Source: an uncultured Ruminococcus sp.
GTDB lineage: Bacteria > Bacillota > Clostridia > Oscillospirales > Acutalibacteraceae
Assembly: GCA_902773245.1 (NCBI GenBank)
Contig: CACYDY010000348.1
Span: 1 to 6,999 of the forward strand
DNA length: 6,999 bases
Reading direction: 5' to 3'
Below, piece after piece: positions 1 through 5,833 of the stretch. Under the pieces are notes generated by a model. The model did no database searches. It was not told the DNA's origin and was given only the letters and a program-made list of their open reading frames with translations. The translations under genes and the position numbers were made by a program. Each line of letters begins with the position of its first letter. The first letter of the stretch is position 1.

Positions 1-32
1 CATGTGGAAAACTTGGGCGATACTCAGCAGAC

Positions 33-74
33 AAAAACCGGGTTATACTTCGTTTGAAATATACCCGGTTTTTT
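33..74. terminator. Bidirectional rho-independent terminator
   Basis: An AAAAACCGGG arm (33-42) pairs with CCCGGTTTTT (64-73). The stem extends through TATA on the inner side with one bulged T, around a short loop. Both strands end in a T-run: five T on the minus strand (the end of the DUF1846 transcript, whose stop codon is at 79-81) and six T plus further T-rich sequence on the plus strand. A convergent plus-strand gene probably ends just left of the window. Bases 1-32 are too short to assign to any gene. Confidence 0.85.
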
Positions 75-78
75 ATTT

Positions 79-1563
79 TTATTTATGATAAAGCTTGTCC
101 GATTCGTACTCCGGTTCGCAAGTCAGATCTACTCCAAGACGTCTGAAAATGTCCATATCTTCCTGGGAGAGAATTACTGCCGAATGAACTTGAGTCCCTT
201 TCAGCTTCGAAACCTGCTCGAGAGCTTTTTTTGCGTTGTCGTCTGTTTCGGCGCTCACGGCGAGCGCTACCAGAACTTCGTCAATGTGCATACGCGGATT
301 TTGGTTTTTCATTACCTTTGTTTTAAGCTTCTGAATAGCTTCTATTACCTCTTTCGAAAGGAGAAGAACCTCGTCGTCTATTCCCGCCAATACCTTTAAT
401 GCATTGAGCATCATTGAACAAACGGCTCCCAGAAGCTCCGTTGTTTTTCCTGTCACTATTGCTTCATTGTTGAGTTCGATTCCTGCTACCGGATCGTCGT
501 ATTTCTTAGCAAATTCATTTACTACCTTTGCCACTTTACGATCGTCCTTTGTAAGTCCCATTCTGTTCAAAAGCATTTCGATTTTCTTTACTTCATCGCT
601 TGCCAAACCTGTTTGCTTGTTTTTTTGCAGCGCAGCGTAATATCTTCTGATGATCTCCTGCTTTGAAGATTCGCTTACGATATCGTCGTCGGTTATCGCA
701 AATCCGACCATATTAACACCCATATCCGTCGGTGATTTATACGGCGATGTTCCCGAGATCTTTTCGAATATTGCATTCAACACGGGAAATACTTCAACGT
801 CACGATTGTAGTTTACAGTAGTTTCTCCGTAAGCCTGCAGGTGCCATGGGTCGATCATATTGACATCGTTCAAATCGGCTGTTGCGGCTTCATAGGCGAG
901 GTTGACCGGGTGCATAAGCGGAATGCTCCACACGGGGAATGTTTCATATTTAGCATACCCCGCCTTTATGCCTCGTTTGTTCTCATGATAAAGCTGTGAC
1001 AAGCAGGTTGCCATTTTACCGCTTCCGGGTCCCGGAGCTGTTACGACAACAAGAGAGCGTGAGGTTTCTATATAATCATTTTTACCGAAACCGTCCTCAC
1101 TCACAATGAATTGGGGATTAGACGGATAACCGGCTATCGGATAATGCAAATACACCTTTATTCCCAAGTTCTGGAGTCTTGCCTTGAATTTGTCGGCGGA
1201 GGGCTGAGAATTATACTGTGTAATTACCACCGAACCTACATACAAGCCTATTTCGGTCAGCTTGTCGATCAAACGCAGAATATCCATATCATAAGTAATA
1301 CCGATATCGCTTCTCATTTTATTCTGTTCAATGGCCGAAGCATTGATCGCAAAAATGATCTCTGTCTGTTCCTTGAGCTTCAAAAGCATTCTGATTTTAC
1401 TGTCCGGTTCAAAACCGGGAAGAACCCTTGAAGCATGGAAATCATCAAACAGCTTGCCGCCAAATTCCATGTACAGCTTTCCGCCGAAGCTATCAATGCG
1501 TTCTCTGATCTTTTCGGATTGAAGCTTTAAATACTTATCATTGTCAAAACCTATTTTATTCAT
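79..1563 (-). CDS. UPF0371 / DUF1846 family protein
   Basis: This 494-residue cytosolic protein is full length for the UPF0371 (DUF1846) family, recognised from its N-terminus (KIGFDNDKYLKLQS..RI..FGGKLYMEFGGKL) and the central TAPGPGSGKMATCLSQLYH block (about 175-193). Family structures exist, but I know of no settled biochemical role. The GPGSGK stretch (178-183) resembles a P-loop, so nucleotide binding is possible but unproven. Other conserved-looking blocks are HPVNLAYEAATADLNDVNMID (about 218-238) and GVNMVGFAI (282-290). No signal peptide or membrane segment is seen. The ATG at 1561-1563 follows a purine-rich but not canonical ribosome binding site (AGAGAGAAGAG). A sigma-A promoter lies about 75 nt upstream (1637-1666) and a terminator follows the stop codon, so it is probably monocistronic. 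Family assignment is firm; function is unknown. Confidence 0.93.
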   Translation of the reverse strand: MNKIGFDNDKYLKLQSEKIRERIDSFGGKLYMEFGGKLFDDFHASRVLPGFEPDSKIRMLLKLKEQTEIIFAINASAIEQNKMRSDIGITYDMDILRLIDKLTEIGLYVGSVVITQYNSQPSADKFKARLQNLGIKVYLHYPIAGYPSNPQFIVSEDGFGKNDYIETSRSLVVVTAPGPGSGKMATCLSQLYHENKRGIKAGYAKYETFPVWSIPLMHPVNLAYEAATADLNDVNMIDPWHLQAYGETTVNYNRDVEVFPVLNAIFEKISGTSPYKSPTDMGVNMVGFAITDDDIVSESSKQEIIRRYYAALQKNKQTGLASDEVKKIEMLLNRMGLTKDDRKVAKVVNEFAKKYDDPVAGIELNNEAIVTGKTTELLGAVCSMMLNALKVLAGIDDEVLLLSKEVIEAIQKLKTKVMKNQNPRMHIDEVLVALAVSAETDDNAKKALEQVSKLKGTQVHSAVILSQEDMDIFRRLGVDLTCEPEYESDKLYHK

Positions 1564-1636
1564 TGCTCTTCTCTCTCTTTATTTGATCTTTCTTTTAACA
1601 TAAAATTTCAGATTTAAATTAACAATTAACGTTTTT

Positions 1637-1666
1637 ATTATATCATATTAAAAAGCCTTAAATCAA
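1637..1666 (-). promoter_or_regulatory. Sigma-A-type promoter of the DUF1846 gene
   Basis: Read on the minus strand: TTGATT (-35, 1661-1666), an 18-bp spacer, then a perfect TATAAT (-10, 1637-1642). The start point would be near 1630, giving a leader of about 67 nt before the ATG at 1563. The promoter lies downstream of the structured element at 1806-1991, so the gene does not need transcription through that element. Confidence 0.6.
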
Positions 1667-1805
1667 TGAAATGAAGGAAGTGTAAACTAATTGTAATTTT
1701 ATGTTTATTTTTTTGTTTTTATTTATTTGCAGCTTAACACATTTTTATTTTTCTTTTATGTAATAATAATTTCATTGCCATTCATAATTGATTATACTTC
1801 TTTTT

Positions 1806-1835
1806 AAATAACAAAATCCGAAAAGTTTTCCTCGG
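1806..1835 (-). terminator. Terminator-like hairpin after the structured RNA
   Basis: On the minus strand CCGAGGA (1835-1829), loop AAAC, then TTTTCGG (1824-1818) form a 7-bp stem with two G-U pairs, preceded by an A-run and followed by ATTTTGTTATTT. The U-tract is imperfect. On the plus strand the stem is shorter (CCGA/TCGG) but is followed by six T, so some bidirectional activity is possible. Confidence 0.5.
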
Positions 1836-1862
1836 TTTTTTGAAATAATGTTGAAAACTTTT
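1821..1862 (-). repeat. Perfect 10-bp inverted repeat competing with the terminator
   Basis: GAAAACTTTT at 1853-1862 and AAAAGTTTTC at 1821-1830 (plus-strand reading) are exact reverse complements with 22 nt between them. The left arm lies inside the terminator hairpin 1818-1835, so the two structures exclude each other, as in an antiterminator/terminator pair. Both arms are A/T-rich, so chance is a real alternative. Confidence 0.45.
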
Positions 1863-2045
1863 TTCACTTAACGAACTTATTAACATAATTTTTATCCAGT
1901 CCCCCATATAATGTTTTCTGAAACCACTACACACAGCCCTATCGGGAACTGCATTCACGAACCCCGGAATGCAAATCAAATCTTGTTAAGTTGTGGATAT
2001 TGATTATCTAATTCAAATAAATTTATTACACATCATTTAAAACCC

Positions 2046-2057
2046 GGTATTAATACC
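2046..2057. repeat. 12-bp perfect palindrome GGTATTAATACC
   Basis: GGTATTAATACC reads the same on both strands. It lies just past the serS terminator and about 55 bp upstream of the presumed 5' end of the structured RNA. It could be an operator, but no promoter element can be matched to it with confidence. The adjoining TAATACCAAT also occurs at the right edge (6964-6973). Confidence 0.4.
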
Positions 2058-2066
2058 AATTAGACA

Positions 2067-2103
2067 ACAAAAAGAACAGTCCGATCAAATACCGAACTGT
2101 TCT
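2067..2103 (-). terminator. Rho-independent terminator of serS
   Basis: On the minus strand AGAACAGTTCG (2103-2093) pairs with CGGACTGTTCT (2083-2073) over 11 bp, including one G-U pair, around a 9-nt loop. It is followed by TTTTGTT. It begins 24 nt after the serS stop codon. The G-U pair would be a C-A mismatch on the plus strand, consistent with serS being the gene served. Confidence 0.85.
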
Positions 2104-2127
2104 GATTTTTCTAAGAATATGGCGTTA

Positions 2128-3405
2128 TTATTTTATAATATCTTTGCCGCCCATATATGGTCTTAATGCTTCGGGAATTCTAACCGAACCGTCCTCATTA
2201 AGATTGTTTTCAAGAAATGCTATAAGCATTCTCGGCGGCGCAACTACCGTATTATTGAGAGTATGGGCAAAATATTTGTTCTTTCCTGCATTGACTCTGA
2301 TTTTCAAACGGCGAGCCTGAGCATCGCCGAGGTTGGAACACGAACCAACTTCAAAGTATTTCTTTTGACGGGGCGACCACGCTTCAACGTCGATACTCTT
2401 TACTTTCAAATCTGCAAGATCACCCGAGCAGCACTCAAGTGTGCGTACCGGAATATCAAGTGAACGGAACAGATCAACCGTATTCTGCCAAAGCTTATCA
2501 AACCACATTTTACTTTCTTCGGGTTTGCAAACTACGATCATTTCTTGCTTTTCGAACTGATGAATACGATAAACTCCACGCTCTTCAATTCCATGAGCGC
2601 CCTTTTCTTTTCTAAAGCAAGGCGAATAGCTTGTCAGAGTTTTTGGAAGCTCTTCCTCTTTAATAACGGTGTCAATAAACTTACCGATCATGGAATGCTC
2701 GCTCGTACCGATAAGATAGAGATCTTCACCCTCGATCTTGTACATCATAGCGTCCATTTCCGCAAAGCTCATAACGCCGGTAACAACATCGCTTCTGATC
2801 ATGAACGGCGGCACACAATATGTAAATCCTCTGTCGATCATAAAATCACGAGCATAGCTGATCACCGCCGAATGAAGTCTTGCAATATCACCCATGAGAT
2901 AGTAGAATCCGTTTCCGGCAACTCTTCTTGCGCTATCGAGATCAATTCCGTTGAGTCTTTCCATAATATCTGTATGATAGGGAATCTCAAACTCGGGAAC
3001 GAACGGTTCGCCGTACTTTTGTATCTCTACATTCTCGCTGTCATCTTTGCCGATCGGAACGCTTTCGTCGATGATATTTGGAATGATCATCATGTCTTTT
3101 TTCACTTTTTCTCCGAGTTCGGCTTCAAGCTGCTCAAGCTGAGCCAACTCGTCGGACTTCTCCGTTACAAGCTTTTTCATCTCTTCGGCTTCGTCTTTTT
3201 TTCCTTGTCCCATCAAAGCGCCGATCTGCTTTGAATACTTATTTCTTTCCGCTCTCAAAGCGTCGGCTTTCTGCTGAGCTGCTCTTCTCTGATTATCCAA
3301 TTCGATAACCTCGTCAACAAGAACAAGCTTGCTGTCCTGGAATTTTTTCTTGATGTTTTCCTTAACAACATCGGGGTTTTCTCTTAAAAACTTAATATCT
3401 ATCAT
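2128..3405 (-). CDS. serS: Serine--tRNA ligase
   Basis: This is a class II aminoacyl-tRNA synthetase that charges tRNA-Ser (and tRNA-Sec where present) with serine in the cytosol. At 425 residues it is full length. The N-terminal coiled-coil arm that holds the tRNA long variable arm spans about residues 30-105. In the catalytic core a TSE serine-binding motif lies at 234-236, motif 2 begins at FRKE (264-267) and runs to RIHQFEKQE (280-288), and motif 3 is HTLNNTVVAPPR (381-392). The conserved C-terminal RIPEALRPYMGG is present. The motif 2 loop (KGAHGIEERG) and TSEHSMIG replace the commoner bacterial AGSAGRDTRG and TAEVPLTN-like blocks, so this is a divergent SerRS that resembles archaeal-type enzymes in those parts. 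The ATG at 3405 follows AAGGAG (3415-3420) at 9 nt. It has its own promoter and terminator. Confidence 0.97.
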   Translation of the reverse strand: MIDIKFLRENPDVVKENIKKKFQDSKLVLVDEVIELDNQRRAAQQKADALRAERNKYSKQIGALMGQGKKDEAEEMKKLVTEKSDELAQLEQLEAELGEKVKKDMMIIPNIIDESVPIGKDDSENVEIQKYGEPFVPEFEIPYHTDIMERLNGIDLDSARRVAGNGFYYLMGDIARLHSAVISYARDFMIDRGFTYCVPPFMIRSDVVTGVMSFAEMDAMMYKIEGEDLYLIGTSEHSMIGKFIDTVIKEEELPKTLTSYSPCFRKEKGAHGIEERGVYRIHQFEKQEMIVVCKPEESKMWFDKLWQNTVDLFRSLDIPVRTLECCSGDLADLKVKSIDVEAWSPRQKKYFEVGSCSNLGDAQARRLKIRVNAGKNKYFAHTLNNTVVAPPRMLIAFLENNLNEDGSVRIPEALRPYMGGKDIIK

Positions 3406-3427
3406 TTTATATTTCTCCTTTTCATTA

Positions 3428-3445
3428 CAAGCTTTTTTAAGCTTG
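3428..3445 (-). promoter_or_regulatory. Hairpin in the serS leader, next to the ribosome binding site
   Basis: CAAGCTT (3428-3434) and AAGCTTG (3439-3445) form a perfect 7-bp stem with a 4-nt loop, ending 7 nt upstream of the AAGGAG of serS. On the predicted transcript it would lie almost at the 5' end, where it could stabilise the mRNA or affect initiation. There is no U-tract, so it is not a terminator, and there is no T-box sequence. Confidence 0.5.
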
Positions 3446-3453
3446 CTATGATA

Positions 3454-3482
3454 ATTTTATTGTACAGCTTTGTTCATAACAA
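3454..3482 (-). promoter_or_regulatory. Putative sigma-A promoter of serS
   Basis: On the minus strand TTGTTA (-35, 3477-3482), a 17-bp spacer and TAAAAT (-10, 3454-3459) match sigma-A at 4/6 and 5/6 positions. The start point would be near 3447, giving a leader of about 40 nt. Read-through from the upstream NADAR gene is also possible because no terminator separates the two. Confidence 0.5.
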
Positions 3483-3492
3483 TTGTCTGAAA

Positions 3493-3915
3493 TTACTCTT
3501 GTTCTTTTATTTCATCTCTGACTCTCATCAGAATTTTTCCAAGATTGTTCTGACCTTTTCCGTTAACTTGCCCCCATATCATGTCGCCCCATGTATTGCC
3601 TTCAATCAGATCTTGCTCGCCCGTGGCTAAAAGCATTTTGCCAAGCTCGGGATTTTGGGTAAACTTTAGCTTGCATATCTGATACATAATATCAAACTTT
3701 ACCTCTTCCCAGTCATAACGAAGATTTAGTCTTCTGCCTTTTCTCTTGGCATTGTATGGGTCAAGATCGGCAAATTCCTTTCGTCTGTCAAGATCAAAAG
3801 TCTTTTGAGCCTGAAAAGCTGCCTCGTTATTTTTATATGTCACACCATCATACGTTACGGGGCTTTCATAAAAGTTACTCAAAAAGTAGTATTTCCCTTT
3901 AAAACTGTCTATCAT
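3493..3915 (-). CDS. NADAR-family ADP-ribosyl glycohydrolase (YbiA-like, DUF1768)
   Basis: The 140 residues carry the whole single-domain NADAR fold. The N-terminal signature is FKGKYYFLSNFYESPVTYDG (5-24), followed by NNEAAFQAQK (29-38, with E31 the likely catalytic-site acid). The C-terminal signature is GNTWGDMIWGQVNGKGQNNLG (106-126), followed by LMRVRDEI. Characterised relatives cleave N-glycosidic bonds: some remove ADP-ribose from guanine in nucleic acid, opposing DarT toxins, and the plant and bacterial YbiA/COG3236 enzymes hydrolyse reactive riboflavin-pathway intermediates. Which applies here cannot be read from sequence. It starts 34 nt after the parB stop codon with its own GGAGG (3921-3925) 5 nt before the ATG, so it is probably the last gene of a parA-parB-NADAR operon. 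No darT-like toxin gene is in the window. Confidence 0.88.
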   Translation of the reverse strand: MIDSFKGKYYFLSNFYESPVTYDGVTYKNNEAAFQAQKTFDLDRRKEFADLDPYNAKRKGRRLNLRYDWEEVKFDIMYQICKLKFTQNPELGKMLLATGEQDLIEGNTWGDMIWGQVNGKGQNNLGKILMRVRDEIKEQE

Positions 3916-3949
3916 ACTAACCTCCGAAATAAATATATCACAAATGCTA

Positions 3950-4822
3950 TTAAAAATCGTCTTTGAAATGCTTCAGAAGTTCTCTGAGATCATCCTCGCC
4001 GTAAAACTCAAGAACAAGAGTTCCGCTCGATTTATTTTTTTGATTAACAAGAACCTTTCTGCCGAAGCTTTCACTGAGCGACAATTCAACCTCTCGGTAG
4101 TATTGAGGACGTCTGTCTATTTTTTCTTTGACAATAATCTCGGGCGTTTCATGCTCTTTGTTAATAAGCTGTACTCTCTTCTCTGTTTCTCTTACCGAAA
4201 GATTGTTTTCAATAACTTCTTTAGCAACGGTTTCCATCATTTCTTCATTTTCCAAGCCTAATATAGCTCTCGCATGACCGGAAGAAATGTCGCCGTTAGT
4301 CAGCATAGTCTTTATCACATCAGGAAGCTTCATGAGTCTTAATGTATTTGCAACGGAAGAACGTGACTTGTTGACCGTTGAAGCTATTTGCTCCTGGGTC
4401 ATGTCATACTGTTTCATTAACGATTCATAACCCATAGCAAGCTCCAGGTCTGATAGATCTTCACGCTGCAGGTTCTCGATCAAAGCAAGCTCCATGGTCT
4501 GCTCGTCTGTCAGTTCCCTGATCACAACCGGAACTTCGGTCAAGCCTGCCATTCTTGCAGCTCGAAAACGTCTTTCGCCCGCAACTATTTCATAACCGCC
4601 GCCAAACATCGGTCTTACAACAAGCGGCTGCAAAATTCCGTGCTGGGCGATCGAATCGGACAGTTCATTCAAGGCTCCGGGTTCAAACTCCTGACGAGGC
4701 TGATTTCTATTTGGTTCTATTTCGGATATTTTTAACGTTACTGTGCTGTTTTGATCTTCACTTTCATTTTGCATAAAAATTTCGCTTAAACCTCTGCCCA
4801 ATCCGCTTTTTTTAGCTGCCAT
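3950..4822 (-). CDS. parB: Chromosome partitioning protein ParB (Spo0J)
   Basis: ParB is a CTP-dependent DNA clamp that loads at parS, spreads over the origin region, and stimulates ParA. The N-terminal GLGRGLSEIF (7-16) is the ParA-contacting motif. The CTPase domain has QPR (41-43), GERRFRA (82-88) and ENLQRE (116-121). The helix-turn-helix is about 142-163 (R154, T160), with parS-reading SSGHARA at 180-186. The C-terminal dimerisation domain is about 240-290. R154, T160 and G182 are the ParB-type rather than Noc-type specificity residues. At 290 residues it is full length. The start codon is 2 nt beyond the parA stop codon and its ribosome binding site AAAGGAG (4830-4836) lies inside the last parA codons, so translation is probably coupled. 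Cognate parS sites lie upstream of parA. Confidence 0.97.
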   Translation of the reverse strand: MAAKKSGLGRGLSEIFMQNESEDQNSTVTLKISEIEPNRNQPRQEFEPGALNELSDSIAQHGILQPLVVRPMFGGGYEIVAGERRFRAARMAGLTEVPVVIRELTDEQTMELALIENLQREDLSDLELAMGYESLMKQYDMTQEQIASTVNKSRSSVANTLRLMKLPDVIKTMLTNGDISSGHARAILGLENEEMMETVAKEVIENNLSVRETEKRVQLINKEHETPEIIVKEKIDRRPQYYREVELSLSESFGRKVLVNQKNKSSGTLVLEFYGEDDLRELLKHFKDDF

Positions 4823-4824
4823 TT

Positions 4825-5595
4825 TTATACTCCTTTGTTTTTCTTATCTATTTCTTTTGATAATTCCATATAAGCCACGCTGCCCTTTCCCGCTCTGTCA
4901 TAATACATGATCGGAGTACCAAAGCTTGGCGCTTCGCTCAATCTTACCGCACGGGGAATCACCGTATTGAAAACCTTTCTCGGGAAAAATCTTTTGACCT
5001 CTTCAACGACCTGCTGAGTCAGATTAAGTCTTCCGTCATACATTGTCAGCAGCACACCCTCGATATCTATGTGCTCGTTATAGGAACGTTTAACTCTTCT
5101 TACGGTATTCATAAGCTGTGAAAGACCTTCCAAAGCGTAGTATTCGCATTGGATAGGAACAAGGATCGTATCACACAAACAAAGCGCATTTACGGTTATT
5201 AGTCCCAATGACGGCGGACAGTCAATAATTATGTAGTCATATTTGTCACGCAGTTCTATCACCGCATTTTTCAGAATAGACTCTCTGTGCTGACGATCTG
5301 CTATTTCAAGCTCCGCAGCAGCCAGATCAAGACTTGACGGGAGAATATCCAGGTTTTGAAACTGTGTTTTTACTACGGTATCCTTGCCGCTTACACCTTC
5401 CACAAACACGTCATAGGTGCTGTGCTTAACCGCTCTTTTATCAACTCCGACTCCGCTGGTAGCATTACCTTGTGGGTCTATATCTATCAACAATACTTTT
5501 TTTCCCATTTTACCAAGACCTGCAGAAAGGTTTACCGCAGTGGTAGTCTTTCCGACTCCGCCTTTTTGATTGGCAATTGAAATTATTTTTCCCAT
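4825..5595 (-). CDS. parA: Chromosome partitioning ATPase ParA (Soj)
   Basis: This Walker-type ATPase binds DNA non-specifically as an ATP dimer and works with ParB in origin segregation. In Bacillus, Soj also regulates DnaA. It has the deviant Walker A KGGVGKTT (11-18, with K11 and K16), switch I DIDPQGNAT (38-46), Walker B IIIDCPP (122-128), the DNA-binding arginine R189 in YDGRLNL, and the family block AVRLSEAPSFGTPIMYYD (216-233). At 256 residues with no N-terminal HTH extension it is the short chromosomal type, not a plasmid P1/F-type ParA. The ATG at 5595 follows AAAGGA (5605-5610) at 9 nt. It heads the parA-parB(-NADAR) operon. The leader contains a T9 run (5624-5632). Confidence 0.97.
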   Translation of the reverse strand: MGKIISIANQKGGVGKTTTAVNLSAGLGKMGKKVLLIDIDPQGNATSGVGVDKRAVKHSTYDVFVEGVSGKDTVVKTQFQNLDILPSSLDLAAAELEIADRQHRESILKNAVIELRDKYDYIIIDCPPSLGLITVNALCLCDTILVPIQCEYYALEGLSQLMNTVRRVKRSYNEHIDIEGVLLTMYDGRLNLTQQVVEEVKRFFPRKVFNTVIPRAVRLSEAPSFGTPIMYYDRAGKGSVAYMELSKEIDKKNKGV

Positions 5596-5666
5596 TTTCC
5601 CATATCCTTTCTATGTTTTCTGTAAAAAAAAACAATCTATATTTCCAATTTTTCTTATCGAACTAT

Positions 5667-5695
5667 ATTATATCATTTTATTGAGATAATTAAAA
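5667..5695 (-). promoter_or_regulatory. Putative proximal promoter of parA
   Basis: A perfect TATAAT lies at 5667-5672 on the minus strand, with a poor -35 (TTTTAA, 5690-5695) at 17 bp. The start point would be about 65 nt upstream of the parA ATG. The -10 carries the call; the -35 is weak, so an activator or a different upstream promoter may contribute. Confidence 0.4.
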
Positions 5696-5757
5696 GACTT
5701 TTTACTATATTTTAACCATTTGTTTTATTTTTTTCTTTTCTTGATCCCATGCAGCCG

Positions 5758-5781
5758 CAAATGTTTCACGTGAAACATTTG
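5758..5781. promoter_or_regulatory. parS: parS site 1
   Basis: The 16-bp core TGTTTCACGTGAAACA at 5762-5777 is a perfect palindrome and fits the bacterial parS consensus (TGTTNCACGTGAAACA) exactly. The dyad continues to 24 bp (5758-5781). It is the loading site for ParB and lies about 165 bp upstream of the parA start codon. Confidence 0.97.
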
Positions 5782-5797
5782 TTAAACAGATTAAACG

Positions 5798-5815
5798 TTG
5801 TTTCACGTGAAACAA
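5798..5815. promoter_or_regulatory. parS: parS site 2
   Basis: A second identical 16-bp core lies at 5799-5814, with an 18-bp total dyad. Its centre is 37 bp from that of site 1, about three and a half helical turns, so the two sites face nearly opposite sides of the DNA. Paired parS sites near parAB and the origin are usual for chromosomal ParB systems. Confidence 0.97.
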
Positions 5816-5833
5816 TTTCTATTATATTTTAAT

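Larger units (their letters stand above)
1806..1995 (-). ncRNA. Candidate structured RNA, three-way junction plus terminator
   Basis: On the minus strand, ACTTAAC (1991-1985) pairs with GTTAAGT (1872-1866) to close a roughly 126-nt domain. Inside it, GCATTC/GAATGC forms a 6-bp hairpin (1972-1951). AGTTCCC (1950-1944) pairs with GGGGACT (1904-1898), and within that arm TGTAGTG (1931-1925) pairs with CATTATA (1913-1907). A terminator-like hairpin follows at 1835-1818. Several pairs are G-U on the minus strand but would be C-A mismatches on the plus strand, which argues for minus-strand transcription. The stretch 1898-1972 is about 49% GC amid very AT-rich DNA. I do not recognise it as tmRNA, RNase P, SRP RNA, a T-box or a familiar riboswitch class. 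A divergent 6S RNA cannot be excluded from length alone. No clear promoter was found (the best -10-like match is GATAAT near 2001-2006 with no good -35), and the ends are approximate. Confidence 0.45.
1564..2127. other. 564-bp intergenic region between serS and DUF1846
   Basis: This stretch has no convincing protein-coding gene. From right to left it holds the serS terminator (2067-2103), a 12-bp perfect palindrome (2046-2057), a GC-rich structured element with a following terminator (1806-1991), very AT-rich DNA (about 1667-1805) in which I see only scattered homopolymers, and the DUF1846 promoter (1637-1666). The 65-codon minus-strand reading frame at 1782-1979 would need a TTG start with no ribosome binding site and lies inside the structured element. 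Confidence 0.7.

Noticed and set aside
1..57. Possible C-terminal end of a plus-strand gene (stop codon at 55-57)
   Set aside because: Only 18 codons, and it would run through the terminator stem; the stretch is too short to distinguish from chance.
1895..1905. GGGGGACTGG (minus strand) resembles part of a SAM-I riboswitch
   Set aside because: The rest of the SAM-I core (CTTATCAAGAG, GATGAAACCCGGCAACC) is absent and the junction layout differs.
1782..1979. 65-codon minus-strand open frame in the serS-DUF1846 gap
   Set aside because: It needs a TTG start, has no ribosome binding site, has unlikely composition, and is explained by the structured RNA and terminator it overlaps.
1992..2000. DnaA-box-like TGTGGATAT
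   Set aside because: It has one mismatch to the consensus and stands alone. TGTGGAAAA at 3-11 is another isolated near-match. There is no cluster, so I do not call an origin in this window.
2545..3234. 229-codon plus-strand open frame antisense to serS
   Set aside because: It lies wholly inside serS, which has clear family motifs; the translation has no recognisable domain and no ribosome binding site was identified.
3428..3445. Hairpin between NADAR and serS as a terminator
   Set aside because: There is no T-run after the stem on either strand, and it lies downstream of the serS promoter.
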